A stretch of DNA of 64,000 nt, from assembly GCF_047601505.1 (NCBI RefSeq), contig NZ_JASGJD010000001.1, positions 1,984,001 to 2,048,000 of the forward strand, given 5' to 3'. This document shows positions 15,354 to 25,478 of the stretch, one piece after another (within the stretch, counting starts at the first letter, position 1; each line of letters starts with the position of its first letter). The notes beneath the pieces were generated by a model. The model saw only the letters and a list, made by a program, of their open reading frames with translations, was not told the origin of the DNA and ran no database searches. Origin of the DNA: Cloacibacterium sp047601505 (GTDB taxonomy: Bacteria > Bacteroidota > Bacteroidia > Flavobacteriales > Weeksellaceae). The position numbers and the translations under genes were made by a program.

Positions 15354-18300
15354 TTATTGTGGTTTATATGTTGTTCCATTTATTCTAAAAGCAGCATTAT
15401 ATTTATTAGAAATTGATTGAGGATTTTGTTGAATTTTTGTAGCATCAGGATGATTAGCCGCATTTATTGGACCTGAAGGGATCCTTGAATCATATATTCC
15501 CTTTGTTAAAACATCCGCAACAGAAGTTATATTCTCTCTTTGCCCAAATAACGCACCTCTTTTATAAGCATCAACTTCGTCCGATAAATCATAAAACAAC
15601 ATATTTCCACCTTTTAAATACGAACCTCCTTGGTTTTTAGTTAATCCTAAAGAAGTTTGTCCCGTTTCAAATTGATACATATGTTTTAGTTCGTGAGCAA
15701 AAAGACCTAAATCAGTTCCTGAAGAAGTTGTTAACTGAACCCTATTATTATCACTATTAAAGGTAGTTTGATTTGTAGTTGTAGAATTACCTAATACATC
15801 TCTCTCTGTTCCACCACTATCTGAAACAACATCATAAACCTGACTAGAAGCAGCCAAAGTCGCCGTTTCGCCTCTCGTTGTTTCTAATTCTGCATTATTT
15901 GCCTGTAATCTGGCAATTGCATTTCTTGCAGTTTTTTCCGAACCCAAAAATCCATATTTTCCTGATTTTATTTGAGCCTCGTATTTAGCAATGTCTTTAT
16001 TGTTGCTTGCCTGTCTAGAATTTATATCGGCTATTAGTTTGTTAACCCATTTCCAAGCATCCTCTGTAAATTCATTTCCATCAACATCTAAATACATAAT
16101 CGGGTTATTTCCTGCATAATGGTAAGGAGACAATGAAAAATATTTTTCAGATTTTCCGTCAATCACGCCCCATCTACCAATATCAGGCATATAGAACCTT
16201 GCGCCATAATCATACATTCCTGTCTCAGTCTGGAGTTCTTTGCCGTTGTACTTGTAGTTATAACTCTGGTTTCCAGCTAGATTATTGTATCCTTCGTGTT
16301 TTAAACCAAAGGGATAGTAGTTGTTTTCTTCAATGATCTCTGTGCTCGGGTCTATTACACCATTTTTATTGCTGTCTGCATAACTCAATCTTACATTTCC
16401 TAAATGGTCTGTGTAATTGTATGTGTATCTATTATTTGCAAAGTCATAATAACCTTCAGCGGTTGGCATAAACTGCAATACAGCATTCTCATACTGAAAA
16501 CCATCTAAATAGTCAGTTACTTTTGTTCCATATGTTTTCTTTACTTTTACGCCGTCTGCTCTGTAAAGATAACTGGTACTGCTTGTTGTCTGCGTAATTG
16601 CATTGGGTAAATTTAAAAAATTATATGATATGGCAGAAATATTTTTATCTAAATTTTTGGACATATTACCATTGGCATCATACGTTATCAGATTGGGCGT
16701 AGCAAAATACGGATAGCCACTTGCATTACCTGTAGCATCTACTACTTTGGAGAGTTGGTTACCCGTGTAGTTGTAAGAGAGTTGGTCTATTTTTAGTGCC
16801 GTAGTTCCAGATGAAGGTCTGCCATATCTTTGTAAGCTAGTAATGTTACCATTTACATCATAAGTGAGAGATTCATTATAAAAATCAGTTTCCGGATTAG
16901 AAGCTAATGGTGTTCTAAAGTTGGCAGATTTTAATCTATTGAGGGCATCATAATCATAGAGGTAGTTTCTCTGTACACCATCTTTAGTTGATTTCCAAAA
17001 TATTTCTGCTATGTTACCATTGTATTTAGCGGGTGCAAGAGTGAGGTTAGATGATGTGGTGTAATTTATTTTATACCCAAATAAGTCTGTCCCAAGTGTA
17101 GCTGGGTCATTAATCTGTGTCATCCAACCACGTATATTGTATGTATAATCTACAGTTTGCAGTGGTGTAGTAGAAGTATTGCCAACTTTTTTATTTTTTA
17201 ATTGCCCTAGCTCATTGTACTCATTAAATGTAAGGAGTTCGTCATTAGCTGCATTGTTTACGTTGTGCCAATGTTTTACCAATCTATTCTGACCATCATA
17301 TTCAAATCTTTCTTTGATAACAATTTCTGTATCAGTAGAGAGGCGTTTGTGATAGGTGTAGGTTTTCTGAGGTACACCTGCAAAATCTAACTCTGTCTCT
17401 GTTTTGGTATAACCTCCCAGGTAATTATAACTGTGTGTTCCCACCGGTCTTGCCTTTAAATCATAGAAGGTGTAGCTCTTTGTCCAGTTATCAGTATCTA
17501 TGTTCTTTACAAAACTTGCCAGTGGTAATGATTTAGTACTTCTTTGCTCAGTTGTTTGAAAGGCAGCAGATAAAAGAGTTTCACCTTGGATACTGGTTGG
17601 AACAGTGACTAAATCTGCGGGGTATTGATCGTAATAATTAACCGAAAGAAGTGTTGTGAAAGACATAGGATAAGATGTTCCTCCTGTTGGCTCTCCATAA
17701 TATACTCCCAATCCATTTTGAGTAAAACTAACTGAAGTTTTTCTTTCTACATAATTAAGTGTTGCCGTATTTGCATTTGATTGTTCTAATGTTCTATCTC
17801 CTCCTGTAGCAATACCTGTATAAGCAACTCTTCCTAATTTATCATATTTGGTAAATAACCATTGATTATTTGCTCTCATATTAGCATCCTGAGTGGCTAC
17901 TAATCTATTTTGCTTATCATACACCATATATTCCCAGCCTTTTCCAGGAAGTTTTTTTTCTATCAATCTGTTTTCTCCATCATATTTATATTGATAACAT
18001 AGATTATTTAAATCTGTAGCGTTTGTGGAACTTATTATTGTTCCCTCACTCAAATTTTTAAAACTTTCAGCTGCTAAAGGTGAGATCACATACGCCAAAA
18101 GATTGTAATCATTATATATATAATAAGTATCTATATCGTTTGTTCCATCATTTTTTCTTACTAAAATAGTCTGTCCTAGTCCATTTTTAAATTCTGTAGA
18201 AATATTGCCATCTTCATCTGTTACTTTGTTTTTGTATAACAGATTGGATTTGTAATAACCATTGCTTGCATTAATGTCTGTCGTTGGTGCTATAGAAAGA

Positions 18301-19391
18301 CTCCCTGTAAAAGTGCCATAATTAAAACTAGCAATATATTTTCTGACTTCATTATCCTCATTTGCGGTATATTCAAATTTCTGAGTATGAGATGTCCCAA
18401 TATTCCAATCCGTTCCAGGATGCCCAATTTCAAGCAATCTATCTAGAGGTGATAACTCTAGTTTTTTTTCAGAATATAGTCTAGCTCCAGAAAAATCATT
18501 AGTGTAGTAAATAATCTCAGGAGAATTAATGAGTTCTCCATTACTTGATGAAGACTGTGGTAAGGGTAAATAATCTTTTACTTGTCTACCAAAATTATCA
18601 TATTCTATCGGAGTTACCAAATCGTTACCTAGTGGAGTAGTCTTAATTGCAATGTTTTGTTTTGGTCTTCCCAGACCATCAAAATACTGGATTGTCTTCA
18701 TCTGTTTTTTGGTATCATCTGAAGTTAAAGTGGGTTCTAAATAAGTTCGGCTATATATATAATTCTCACTAGAACTTATAGTACCTGTTGATCCACTACT
18801 CGCTGAAACAATTGAAAAACTCATTTTATAATTGTTCCCATAGTTTCCTACATAGTAAGTAGTTTCACATCCATTACCAGTATTTATAGACCCATTAAAA
18901 GAAATGTATACTTCTAAAATGTAATTTGCAGGAGAAAGATTACTTAGATCAATATTTTGAGCTGATTCACTCCATTTTTGATCTCTTGGGTTACTACATT
19001 GACCTCCTGAAGGATAACTACTTCCTGAACAATTCTCCTTCCATGGTAATACAATTTGACTAAATACAGGGGATAAAGGTCTTTCATTCTCCTTGTAAAT
19101 TGTATAATACAAAGTTGCTCCACAAACATTCGCAGAATATTCTTTCCAAGTTTTAATATTGGCTCCTTTTATAGAAAGTTTACCACTATTTTGTGTAAAA
19201 GTACCTAAGTTTCCTGTAAAGGAGCTATTTCCAATTAGATTAGAACCGCTTCCTGATAAATTATAATAATTGTCAATTGCGTCTTTTTGTATAAGCACTG
19301 CTGATCCAAATTCACCAAATTGAGCATTCATAATTACTACAATAATAAATGTCAATATAAAGCTTAATATTTTTTTGAACTGATTTCTCAT
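15354..19391 (-). CDS. RHS-repeat polymorphic toxin with C-terminal HELKH peptidase-like domain
   Basis: A 1345-residue exported protein (signal peptide ending near MNAQFGEFG). After a beta-rich region comes a DUF6443-type module (YIYSRTYLEPT...), then many YD/RHS repeats (YDANGNMSK, YDYDALNRLK). The RHS-associated core follows (YPFGLKHEGYN..., YDYGARFYMPDIGRWGVIDG, YAGNNPIMYLDVDGNE). The variable tail of about 230 residues after the core carries GLFAHELKHMYQFETG (H at about residue 1233) and a downstream SDEVDAYKRG Glu, together a zincin metallopeptidase pattern. RHS shells package C-terminal toxins, so a peptidase toxin used against competitors is likely. It is third in an operon that also contains a T9SS protein. 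Confidence 0.85.
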   Translation of the reverse strand: MRNQFKKILSFILTFIIVVIMNAQFGEFGSAVLIQKDAIDNYYNLSGSGSNLIGNSSFTGNLGTFTQNSGKLSIKGANIKTWKEYSANVCGATLYYTIYKENERPLSPVFSQIVLPWKENCSGSSYPSGGQCSNPRDQKWSESAQNIDLSNLSPANYILEVYISFNGSINTGNGCETTYYVGNYGNNYKMSFSIVSASSGSTGTISSSENYIYSRTYLEPTLTSDDTKKQMKTIQYFDGLGRPKQNIAIKTTPLGNDLVTPIEYDNFGRQVKDYLPLPQSSSSNGELINSPEIIYYTNDFSGARLYSEKKLELSPLDRLLEIGHPGTDWNIGTSHTQKFEYTANEDNEVRKYIASFNYGTFTGSLSIAPTTDINASNGYYKSNLLYKNKVTDEDGNISTEFKNGLGQTILVRKNDGTNDIDTYYIYNDYNLLAYVISPLAAESFKNLSEGTIISSTNATDLNNLCYQYKYDGENRLIEKKLPGKGWEYMVYDKQNRLVATQDANMRANNQWLFTKYDKLGRVAYTGIATGGDRTLEQSNANTATLNYVERKTSVSFTQNGLGVYYGEPTGGTSYPMSFTTLLSVNYYDQYPADLVTVPTSIQGETLLSAAFQTTEQRSTKSLPLASFVKNIDTDNWTKSYTFYDLKARPVGTHSYNYLGGYTKTETELDFAGVPQKTYTYHKRLSTDTEIVIKERFEYDGQNRLVKHWHNVNNAANDELLTFNEYNELGQLKNKKVGNTSTTPLQTVDYTYNIRGWMTQINDPATLGTDLFGYKINYTTSSNLTLAPAKYNGNIAEIFWKSTKDGVQRNYLYDYDALNRLKSANFRTPLASNPETDFYNESLTYDVNGNITSLQRYGRPSSGTTALKIDQLSYNYTGNQLSKVVDATGNASGYPYFATPNLITYDANGNMSKNLDKNISAISYNFLNLPNAITQTTSSTSYLYRADGVKVKKTYGTKVTDYLDGFQYENAVLQFMPTAEGYYDFANNRYTYNYTDHLGNVRLSYADSNKNGVIDPSTEIIEENNYYPFGLKHEGYNNLAGNQSYNYKYNGKELQTETGMYDYGARFYMPDIGRWGVIDGKSEKYFSLSPYHYAGNNPIMYLDVDGNEFTEDAWKWVNKLIADINSRQASNNKDIAKYEAQIKSGKYGFLGSEKTARNAIARLQANNAELETTRGETATLAASSQVYDVVSDSGGTERDVLGNSTTTNQTTFNSDNNRVQLTTSSGTDLGLFAHELKHMYQFETGQTSLGLTKNQGGSYLKGGNMLFYDLSDEVDAYKRGALFGQRENITSVADVLTKGIYDSRIPSGPINAANHPDATKIQQNPQSISNKYNAAFRINGTTYKPQ

Positions 19392-19423
19392 ATCTTATGT
19401 ATCTCAAAATTAATTAACAAAAT

Positions 19424-22400
19424 TTAGTTTATAGGGAAAACCAAAGGATAATTAAAAATTGTATTATTAGGAAGGACTCCACTGTGTGATCTTAAAATAA
19501 TATCACCGTTAGTTTTGATGGTGTAATATATTTGTCCATTATAAGAATTATAATCTGTTAAAGGTGTACATGTTCCCTGTATATTTGCAACTAAAACTCC
19601 AGTAGTCCAAGGCAAGTTATTTGAATTCGAGCCTGTATCGAATGAAAGAGTAACTTTATAATAATTATTATTTTGGACGGTAACATATCCTCCTCCAGAA
19701 AAATAAAAAGAAATAGGACAATTAAATGGTGTACATATGCTATTAGCATTTGCAGTATTTTGTCCATTATTATCTAATTCATTCTGTGCCATTTGATCCG
19801 CAGCTGCTTGACTGGAATAAGAAATATATTTCCCATCAGGAACAATGTAGGTATAAACTCCTCCTATGGCACTAGATCCACAATTATTTCTTGTAAATGT
19901 TTGTTTTTTTTGTGTACTCAAGAAAATATCTGACACGGTTAAAGAACTGTAATTATAATCCCATTCCTTGACAATTTTATTATTAGAATCAAGAATTTTT
20001 TGTAATCTATTTCTATTGTCATAAACGTAGTTCTCTTTTTGACCAGATGGATGTATTATTGTTTTAAGACCAATTCCTCCTTTAAAATAGGTATATGCTG
20101 TAATTTGAAAATCTTTTAAATTGGAATTAGTTCGAAAATCATTAAGTTTAGAAATTAAATCATCATTGTTATAATTTGAAGTTATCATTGCATCATTAGA
20201 TGTATTAACAATTTCTGAAATATAAGATTTGATTTGACTATAAGTAGCACCTTCAATCTTAGCAATTACACGTGTTTTGTTATATCCCCACACTAATGAT
20301 ACAGGTATATTAGATTGTGTTGTATACTGTAAAATATTTCCAACATCATCATATAAGTCATAACTAACCTTATTAAATTCTTCATTTGAATTTAAATTTA
20401 TCTGATTATTTTGTGAAGAAGCCAAAATGGTTGTTGATTGATTTAAAATGGGCTTAAAGTCATAACTAGATATCTCTCTGGCTATATTTTTTGCGTTCAA
20501 ATAAGTGTCTTTTTGTATTACTGAAAGATAACGCTTATCCAATAATGATGTATATATTGAACCACTTTTTTGAAAAGGATAAATAAATGACTCTTTTACA
20601 ACTTTATCTGATGTAGAAATTGTTTTTGAAGTTAAAAAATTATCCCCAAAATTGTCATTTTTAGCATATTCATAACTTTCAGTTTCTTCGACACTTTTGT
20701 TGCCAGAAAAATAATTTGTAACTTTTTTGCTAATGACATCAAAGTCAGAAAAATATATATTATAAGAAGATCCATTAATAATTGGAGCATTAGTAGCGCC
20801 AGAACAAGGAGCAATAGAAGTATAACTAAATCCTCTAACGTTTTGGTTATTATTATCTTGATAACTGTAATCCTCTTGTCTAATTTTATTTCCTAGATTG
20901 TCAAAATATTGCTTTTGTTTAATTTTACCTCGTTTATATCCATATTCTGTATGAGGATCAAATTTATTTCTATCTTGTGCTATATATGTGTCATTTTTAA
21001 AATCTGGATAATCATTAAATGAAGAGTAATGATTAACTATAGTTCCTTTACCATCATCTTCTATTACTGTAGGATATTCAATAGTACTTCCCATTAAATT
21101 TGATAAATAAACAATTGGAGAAATATTAAAATATGTTTGATATATAGTTGTACCTCCTACTGTAGTAGGCATTTTATAGTCTGGCATAAAATAATTATTT
21201 TTTTGAAGCAAAATACCAGAAGATTTATTTGTCTGCAAATCAGTTACATAATAGAATTTTTTAATTTCAGGTGCACCAACTCCATCATAATTAATTATTG
21301 ATTTTATTCTAACCCCTCCTATTACTCCGTTTTCTTGTTTAAGCATTAAATCATTCCCAACATACTGAGAGTATGTATGTGGTTCATAAAGAAATTTAGT
21401 ATATCCTTTTGTGGGATAAGTTATTTTTGATAATGTTCCATATGCTACTGTATTGGGATCAGTTGCTCTAGATGCTTCATGAATTGAAGGATTGTTATAA
21501 TCTAAAACAAAAGGAGTTGACTTATAGTAACCAAAATGATCAATGTTATTACTCGTGAACAAAGGTAAGGAGTCAAAATTATTGTAATCAAACGAATAAG
21601 CCTGTTTATTTTTGCTATCAAAATTATTAATCGTAATTTTATCCAAACGTAATCTAGCATTTACATTGTCATTATAATCAAATGTTGCGGAAAACAATGC
21701 GCTTTGATCTGAACTTAAAATATTAATTCCCGTTAATTTTCTCCATTTCAATGCTTCTAAGTATGGATATATATGTAAGTTCCCCCCTGTTACTGATGGT
21801 AAAACATTTAAATTTTGGTCTCTCCTTATATAATAAAAATAACTATCATCTAATGAATTCCATAAATGAGATTGTGAACCACTTTGCATATCTTGTCTAA
21901 ATTTATCGTAAGTCTGAATAATTGGAGTATCATTTGCACCATATTTTAAGGAGTTATTAGTTGTTGAATTAAATAAGATTTGTTTAGATGAATAAGTAGT
22001 AATTTTTTTCAAATAGGATGGAATAATTAAATTACCATTGGCATATACATTATTACCATCTGTACTCCCATAAGAACATCCCCCTCCAGCATAATAACCT
22101 GTTGTTAAACTCAATTGCTGGAAACCGTTTCTATTATAAAAAGAAGCTAAATAATCTCCTCTTTCATAGTTTAAGTCGTAAACTAATTGATTATATTTAT
22201 TGTAAACTTTTGTTAAATACCATGCACTAGCGACAATTGGTGTATCAATCTGATTAAAAAAATTTTGAAAAGTCAATTCGATAGAATTTTGATTTACTAA
22301 ATCTCCAAAAATAAATCTATTACCCTGATCATCAATCATAGTAATTTTTCCCAATACTTTTGGGAAAGGCATATTATTATAATTACCATAAGCTACATAA

Positions 22401-23020
22401 TAATAATTATTTGGTTGTATCTTATCATTAATATCAATAATTACTTTTAGGTTATTAGATGAAGATACCTTCCATTCGCCATCTTGTCCTAAAAAGAATT
22501 TACCACTATATCCCATAAAATTAAATGTAAAAACATCTGGCTCATAATCTGGATAAGAGGTTGCATACGTTGCCAAACTTTCTAAATAAGATTTTGAATT
22601 CCAATTAGAATTATTTAATGCATCTTTATAATAATAATAACCTTTCCAATCATTTGTATATCCATAGCTAGATGAGTTCCAATTTAATTCATCAGATGCT
22701 TTACCTCTTACGGATCTTGTTACAACTCCTCCTGCTTGTAAAGCCCAATTTTGCCCTACCCATCCTGGAACATCATTAACTCTTACTCCTCCAGTATCAT
22801 AAGACATAGAAATAACCATTGGAATTCCCCCTTCCTCTAATTGATATAAAGGAACACTTACATTTGCCCTTCCTGTATTTAAATCCATTGATAAATCTCC
22901 ATATTTACCTAATGACGAAGCATTTGGAGACTGTATATTAATTGGCAATTCTCTATTTTGTGCTAGAAACAAAATACTTGTAAAAAATGTCATTAATGTA
23001 TAAGTGATCTTTCTCATCAT
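19424..23020 (-). CDS. Large secreted RHS-partner protein with C-terminal DUF5977-like domain
   Basis: A 1198-residue protein with signal peptide (MMRKITYTLMTFFTSILFLAQ). The N-terminal region PINIQSPNASSLGKYGDLSMDLNTGRANVSVPLYQLEEGGIPMVISMSYD is the usual opening of flavobacterial proteins encoded beside RHS genes. Near the end are YD-like repeats (YVYDNRNRLQKILDSNNKIVKEWDYNY) and a DUF5977-type block (FTRNNCGSSAIGGVYTYIVPDGKYISYSSQAAADQMAQNEL). Its start overlaps the stop of the T9SS gene by 4 bp, and it is followed 32 bp later by the RHS toxin gene. It may form part of the extracellular shell or carrier; the exact role is unknown. Confidence 0.75.
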   Translation of the reverse strand: MMRKITYTLMTFFTSILFLAQNRELPINIQSPNASSLGKYGDLSMDLNTGRANVSVPLYQLEEGGIPMVISMSYDTGGVRVNDVPGWVGQNWALQAGGVVTRSVRGKASDELNWNSSSYGYTNDWKGYYYYKDALNNSNWNSKSYLESLATYATSYPDYEPDVFTFNFMGYSGKFFLGQDGEWKVSSSNNLKVIIDINDKIQPNNYYYVAYGNYNNMPFPKVLGKITMIDDQGNRFIFGDLVNQNSIELTFQNFFNQIDTPIVASAWYLTKVYNKYNQLVYDLNYERGDYLASFYNRNGFQQLSLTTGYYAGGGCSYGSTDGNNVYANGNLIIPSYLKKITTYSSKQILFNSTTNNSLKYGANDTPIIQTYDKFRQDMQSGSQSHLWNSLDDSYFYYIRRDQNLNVLPSVTGGNLHIYPYLEALKWRKLTGINILSSDQSALFSATFDYNDNVNARLRLDKITINNFDSKNKQAYSFDYNNFDSLPLFTSNNIDHFGYYKSTPFVLDYNNPSIHEASRATDPNTVAYGTLSKITYPTKGYTKFLYEPHTYSQYVGNDLMLKQENGVIGGVRIKSIINYDGVGAPEIKKFYYVTDLQTNKSSGILLQKNNYFMPDYKMPTTVGGTTIYQTYFNISPIVYLSNLMGSTIEYPTVIEDDGKGTIVNHYSSFNDYPDFKNDTYIAQDRNKFDPHTEYGYKRGKIKQKQYFDNLGNKIRQEDYSYQDNNNQNVRGFSYTSIAPCSGATNAPIINGSSYNIYFSDFDVISKKVTNYFSGNKSVEETESYEYAKNDNFGDNFLTSKTISTSDKVVKESFIYPFQKSGSIYTSLLDKRYLSVIQKDTYLNAKNIAREISSYDFKPILNQSTTILASSQNNQINLNSNEEFNKVSYDLYDDVGNILQYTTQSNIPVSLVWGYNKTRVIAKIEGATYSQIKSYISEIVNTSNDAMITSNYNNDDLISKLNDFRTNSNLKDFQITAYTYFKGGIGLKTIIHPSGQKENYVYDNRNRLQKILDSNNKIVKEWDYNYSSLTVSDIFLSTQKKQTFTRNNCGSSAIGGVYTYIVPDGKYISYSSQAAADQMAQNELDNNGQNTANANSICTPFNCPISFYFSGGGYVTVQNNNYYKVTLSFDTGSNSNNLPWTTGVLVANIQGTCTPLTDYNSYNGQIYYTIKTNGDIILRSHSGVLPNNTIFNYPLVFPIN

Positions 23021-24738
23021 TTCTTCACAATTTTATTGGTTATAGATTTGTTTTCTGTTTTGGCGGTTACTACGTACATTCCTTGGGGTAGGTTTGCTGT
23101 GTTAAGCTTCGTAACGCTATTCTTCGTTTTCGTCTGATAGGCTAACTTACCTGTCATATCATACACACTTATCGTGGCTTCTTTAAATTCTACGCCTATC
23201 TCTACATAGCAATAATCTTCCACTGGATTCGGGTAAATTCTTATCTCTTGCTTTTCTATCAGCTTTTCCAGTTCTTTATCTCCCAGTTTTACTACCTTCC
23301 AGTTTTCTTTGCCCAGTTCTTCGGCGCTGGTACCTGCTAATATGTACGTACCATCATTGTTAAGCTTGGCATCTACCAATCGCTCTTCCTGTTTCTTCTC
23401 TTTACCTTCTACATATTTCCTCCAAATTTCTTCACCTTTATTATCAATATACAGCATCCAAAACGTTTCGTCTTCTTTTTGAACCTTGCCTTCTGCTTGG
23501 GTGTAACCGCCTAATAAGTAACCTTTGGTTTTATTACCTGTAACGTCATTTATTGTATTAAGACTCATCAATACATCTCTATTCTTAAAGTTGTAGCCCT
23601 TTTGCCATAATTCATTGCCATTCTCATCTAAAGAGATTACCCATAAATCTGTTCCTTCTTTGATATTGGATTTTTTGTTCCCCGAATTTCCACTTCTGCT
23701 TTCACCTGCTATAATATAACCTGCATCTGTGTTGGCTAAAGTTCTGATGTGGTCATCATCTTTACCTCCATAGTTCTTTTGCCATTCTACCTTGCCTTCT
23801 TTGTTCAGTTTCACTACCCAAAAATCACCTTCTCCATAGTTTTCTGTCGTTTTAGGTTGGTAGGTGGTAGGAATTAGGTTGGAGGGATTTGATTCTTTAG
23901 TTGTTAGTTTTTGGTTATTGGTTGATGATTGGTTATTGGCTAGATTAGTTTCTTCTTTTAGGTCTTCATCAGGACTTGTCTTATTTTCAATTTTCAACTC
24001 TCCATTTTCAATTGAAGCGCTTCTGGAATAGATTCCGACTATTGCGCCGCCATCTTTCGTTGGAATAATCTTCTCTACTTCATCTAAGCCTTTACCACCT
24101 AAATAAAGTTGATTCAAAACTTTTCCTGTTTTATCGAGTTTAACTAACCATACATCTTTTGAACCAAAACCTTCAGAATTTTGAGTTTGTTTAATCTGTG
24201 CATTTCCTGCGATGAAATATCCTAAATCAGTGGTTTGGATTACGGATTTGGCTTCTTCATCTACATTTGTTCCCAATGTCTTTTGCCATTCTTCTTCTCC
24301 GCTTTCATTTACTTTAATCACCCAAATATCTGAACCTCCTTTTTGTTTGCCTTTTTTCTGTAAGCCTAATGTAGAATAGCTCGTACCTGCCAATAAAAAT
24401 CCTCCTTCTTGTGTGGAGGTAGTGGCTGTTAAAAAGTCGTGGTTATTGCCTCCAAAGTATTTGTCCCAAACAATTTGTCCTTGTTGGTTGAGTTTTACAA
24501 TATGATAATCATAACCATTGTTTTGAACATTGGCAGATGACTGACCGTTGCTGGAGGTTGATTTTGGAGTTTGAATGGTACTTCCTGATAGAAGGTGTTG
24601 TCCATCAATTGTAGTAGTGAGCTGGCTTAGAAAATCCTGCGATGCCGACTTGATGTCTTTTTGCCAACGTACTTCTACTTCTTGGGCGCATGCAAGGATT
24701 CCTACCAAACCTAGTAGGCTCATGTAGAGTTTCTTCAT
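23017..24738 (-). CDS. T9SS type A sorting-domain protein with beta-propeller-like repeats
   Basis: A 573-residue exported protein (signal peptide MKKLYMSLLGLVGILACAQ). About six repeats follow the pattern W-x-K-x-x-G-G...D...T-x-D-G-G-x-x-x-x-G-x-S (IVWDKYFGGNNHDF, VEWQKNYGGKDDDH, EIWRKYVEGKEKKQ), suggesting a beta-propeller. The last 75 residues (IRIYPNPVEDYCYVEIG ... LPQGMYVVTAKTENKSITNKIVKK) are a type A type-IX-secretion sorting domain. Between repeats three and four lies a low-complexity insert (ENGELKIENK ... LANNQSSTNNQKLTTKE) derived from intergenic-type repeat DNA at about 23856-24010. First gene of the toxin operon, overlapping the next by 4 bp. Confidence 0.85.
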   Translation of the reverse strand: MKKLYMSLLGLVGILACAQEVEVRWQKDIKSASQDFLSQLTTTIDGQHLLSGSTIQTPKSTSSNGQSSANVQNNGYDYHIVKLNQQGQIVWDKYFGGNNHDFLTATTSTQEGGFLLAGTSYSTLGLQKKGKQKGGSDIWVIKVNESGEEEWQKTLGTNVDEEAKSVIQTTDLGYFIAGNAQIKQTQNSEGFGSKDVWLVKLDKTGKVLNQLYLGGKGLDEVEKIIPTKDGGAIVGIYSRSASIENGELKIENKTSPDEDLKEETNLANNQSSTNNQKLTTKESNPSNLIPTTYQPKTTENYGEGDFWVVKLNKEGKVEWQKNYGGKDDDHIRTLANTDAGYIIAGESRSGNSGNKKSNIKEGTDLWVISLDENGNELWQKGYNFKNRDVLMSLNTINDVTGNKTKGYLLGGYTQAEGKVQKEDETFWMLYIDNKGEEIWRKYVEGKEKKQEERLVDAKLNNDGTYILAGTSAEELGKENWKVVKLGDKELEKLIEKQEIRIYPNPVEDYCYVEIGVEFKEATISVYDMTGKLAYQTKTKNSVTKLNTANLPQGMYVVTAKTENKSITNKIVKK

Positions 24739-25478
24739 AGAATATTGTTTATATAGGTAACTTGAGAATTACAAAATAACAGACGTTACTTTAGAACTCC
24801 TCATGCTTAATTATTACATTAGTTGATAATGCGTATTTGCGTTTTATGGTTAAAAATATAGTAAAGCAAATGTATCATTTTTTTTAACTCCTGCAAAATT
24901 AATTGTTTGTGAATTTTATAAAAAAATTGTTTTTATTACTGAGCTCATCATATTAATCCTGAATATCATTATACTCAGCAATAGGAAGAGGATTTATTAC
25001 ATTTACTCAGAATAGAATAGGGGATAAATTTCACCTATCTAGCAGAAAACCTCGGTAATAGGGTAGTGCAAAAAGTACCCAAAGTTTACAATAAGCGTAG
25101 CCGCTAATTGCAAAATTGGGATTTTTGATTTCTTCCTATCGTCAGAAATATCTTGAAAAACTTTTTAAGGACAAATTGAAATTCAATTAAAAACTAAATG
25201 CACACAAATTTGTGAAAAGAATTTGTGAGCAAAACTGTCGAAGCAAATGAAAAGAAAGAGGATGGTGAAAAGAGAAAAAAACACATCAATTTTAAAAAAA
25301 ATCTCCGTAAGATTAACCAAAAAGAATTGAAGATTAATGAATTTATAACCGAAGATTGATAAGATTGTATTTTTTATTTTTTCACCTTGTTACCTCAGGA
25401 GAAAGACCTTGTAGAGTCATTGTACCGACGGAAGTTCTCTTAGCACTGTTCTAGATTCTAAAACCAAGGCTCAGATAT
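24739..25478. other. Noncoding region with operon promoter
   Basis: No gene is seen in this 740-bp stretch. It contains the promoter at 24866-24896. The rest is AT-rich, with short direct repeats such as AAATTTGTGA/GAATTTGTGAG near 25205-25230. No tRNA or insertion sequence is seen. Confidence 0.5.
24866..24896 (-). promoter_or_regulatory. Bacteroidota-type promoter of the toxin operon
   Basis: On the minus strand, TTG (24894-24896) is followed by 19 bases and then TACATTTGC (24866-24874). This is an exact match to the TTG-N19-21-TAnnTTTG consensus. It lies about 130 bp upstream of the first operon gene and implies a 5' leader of about 120 nt. Confidence 0.7.
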
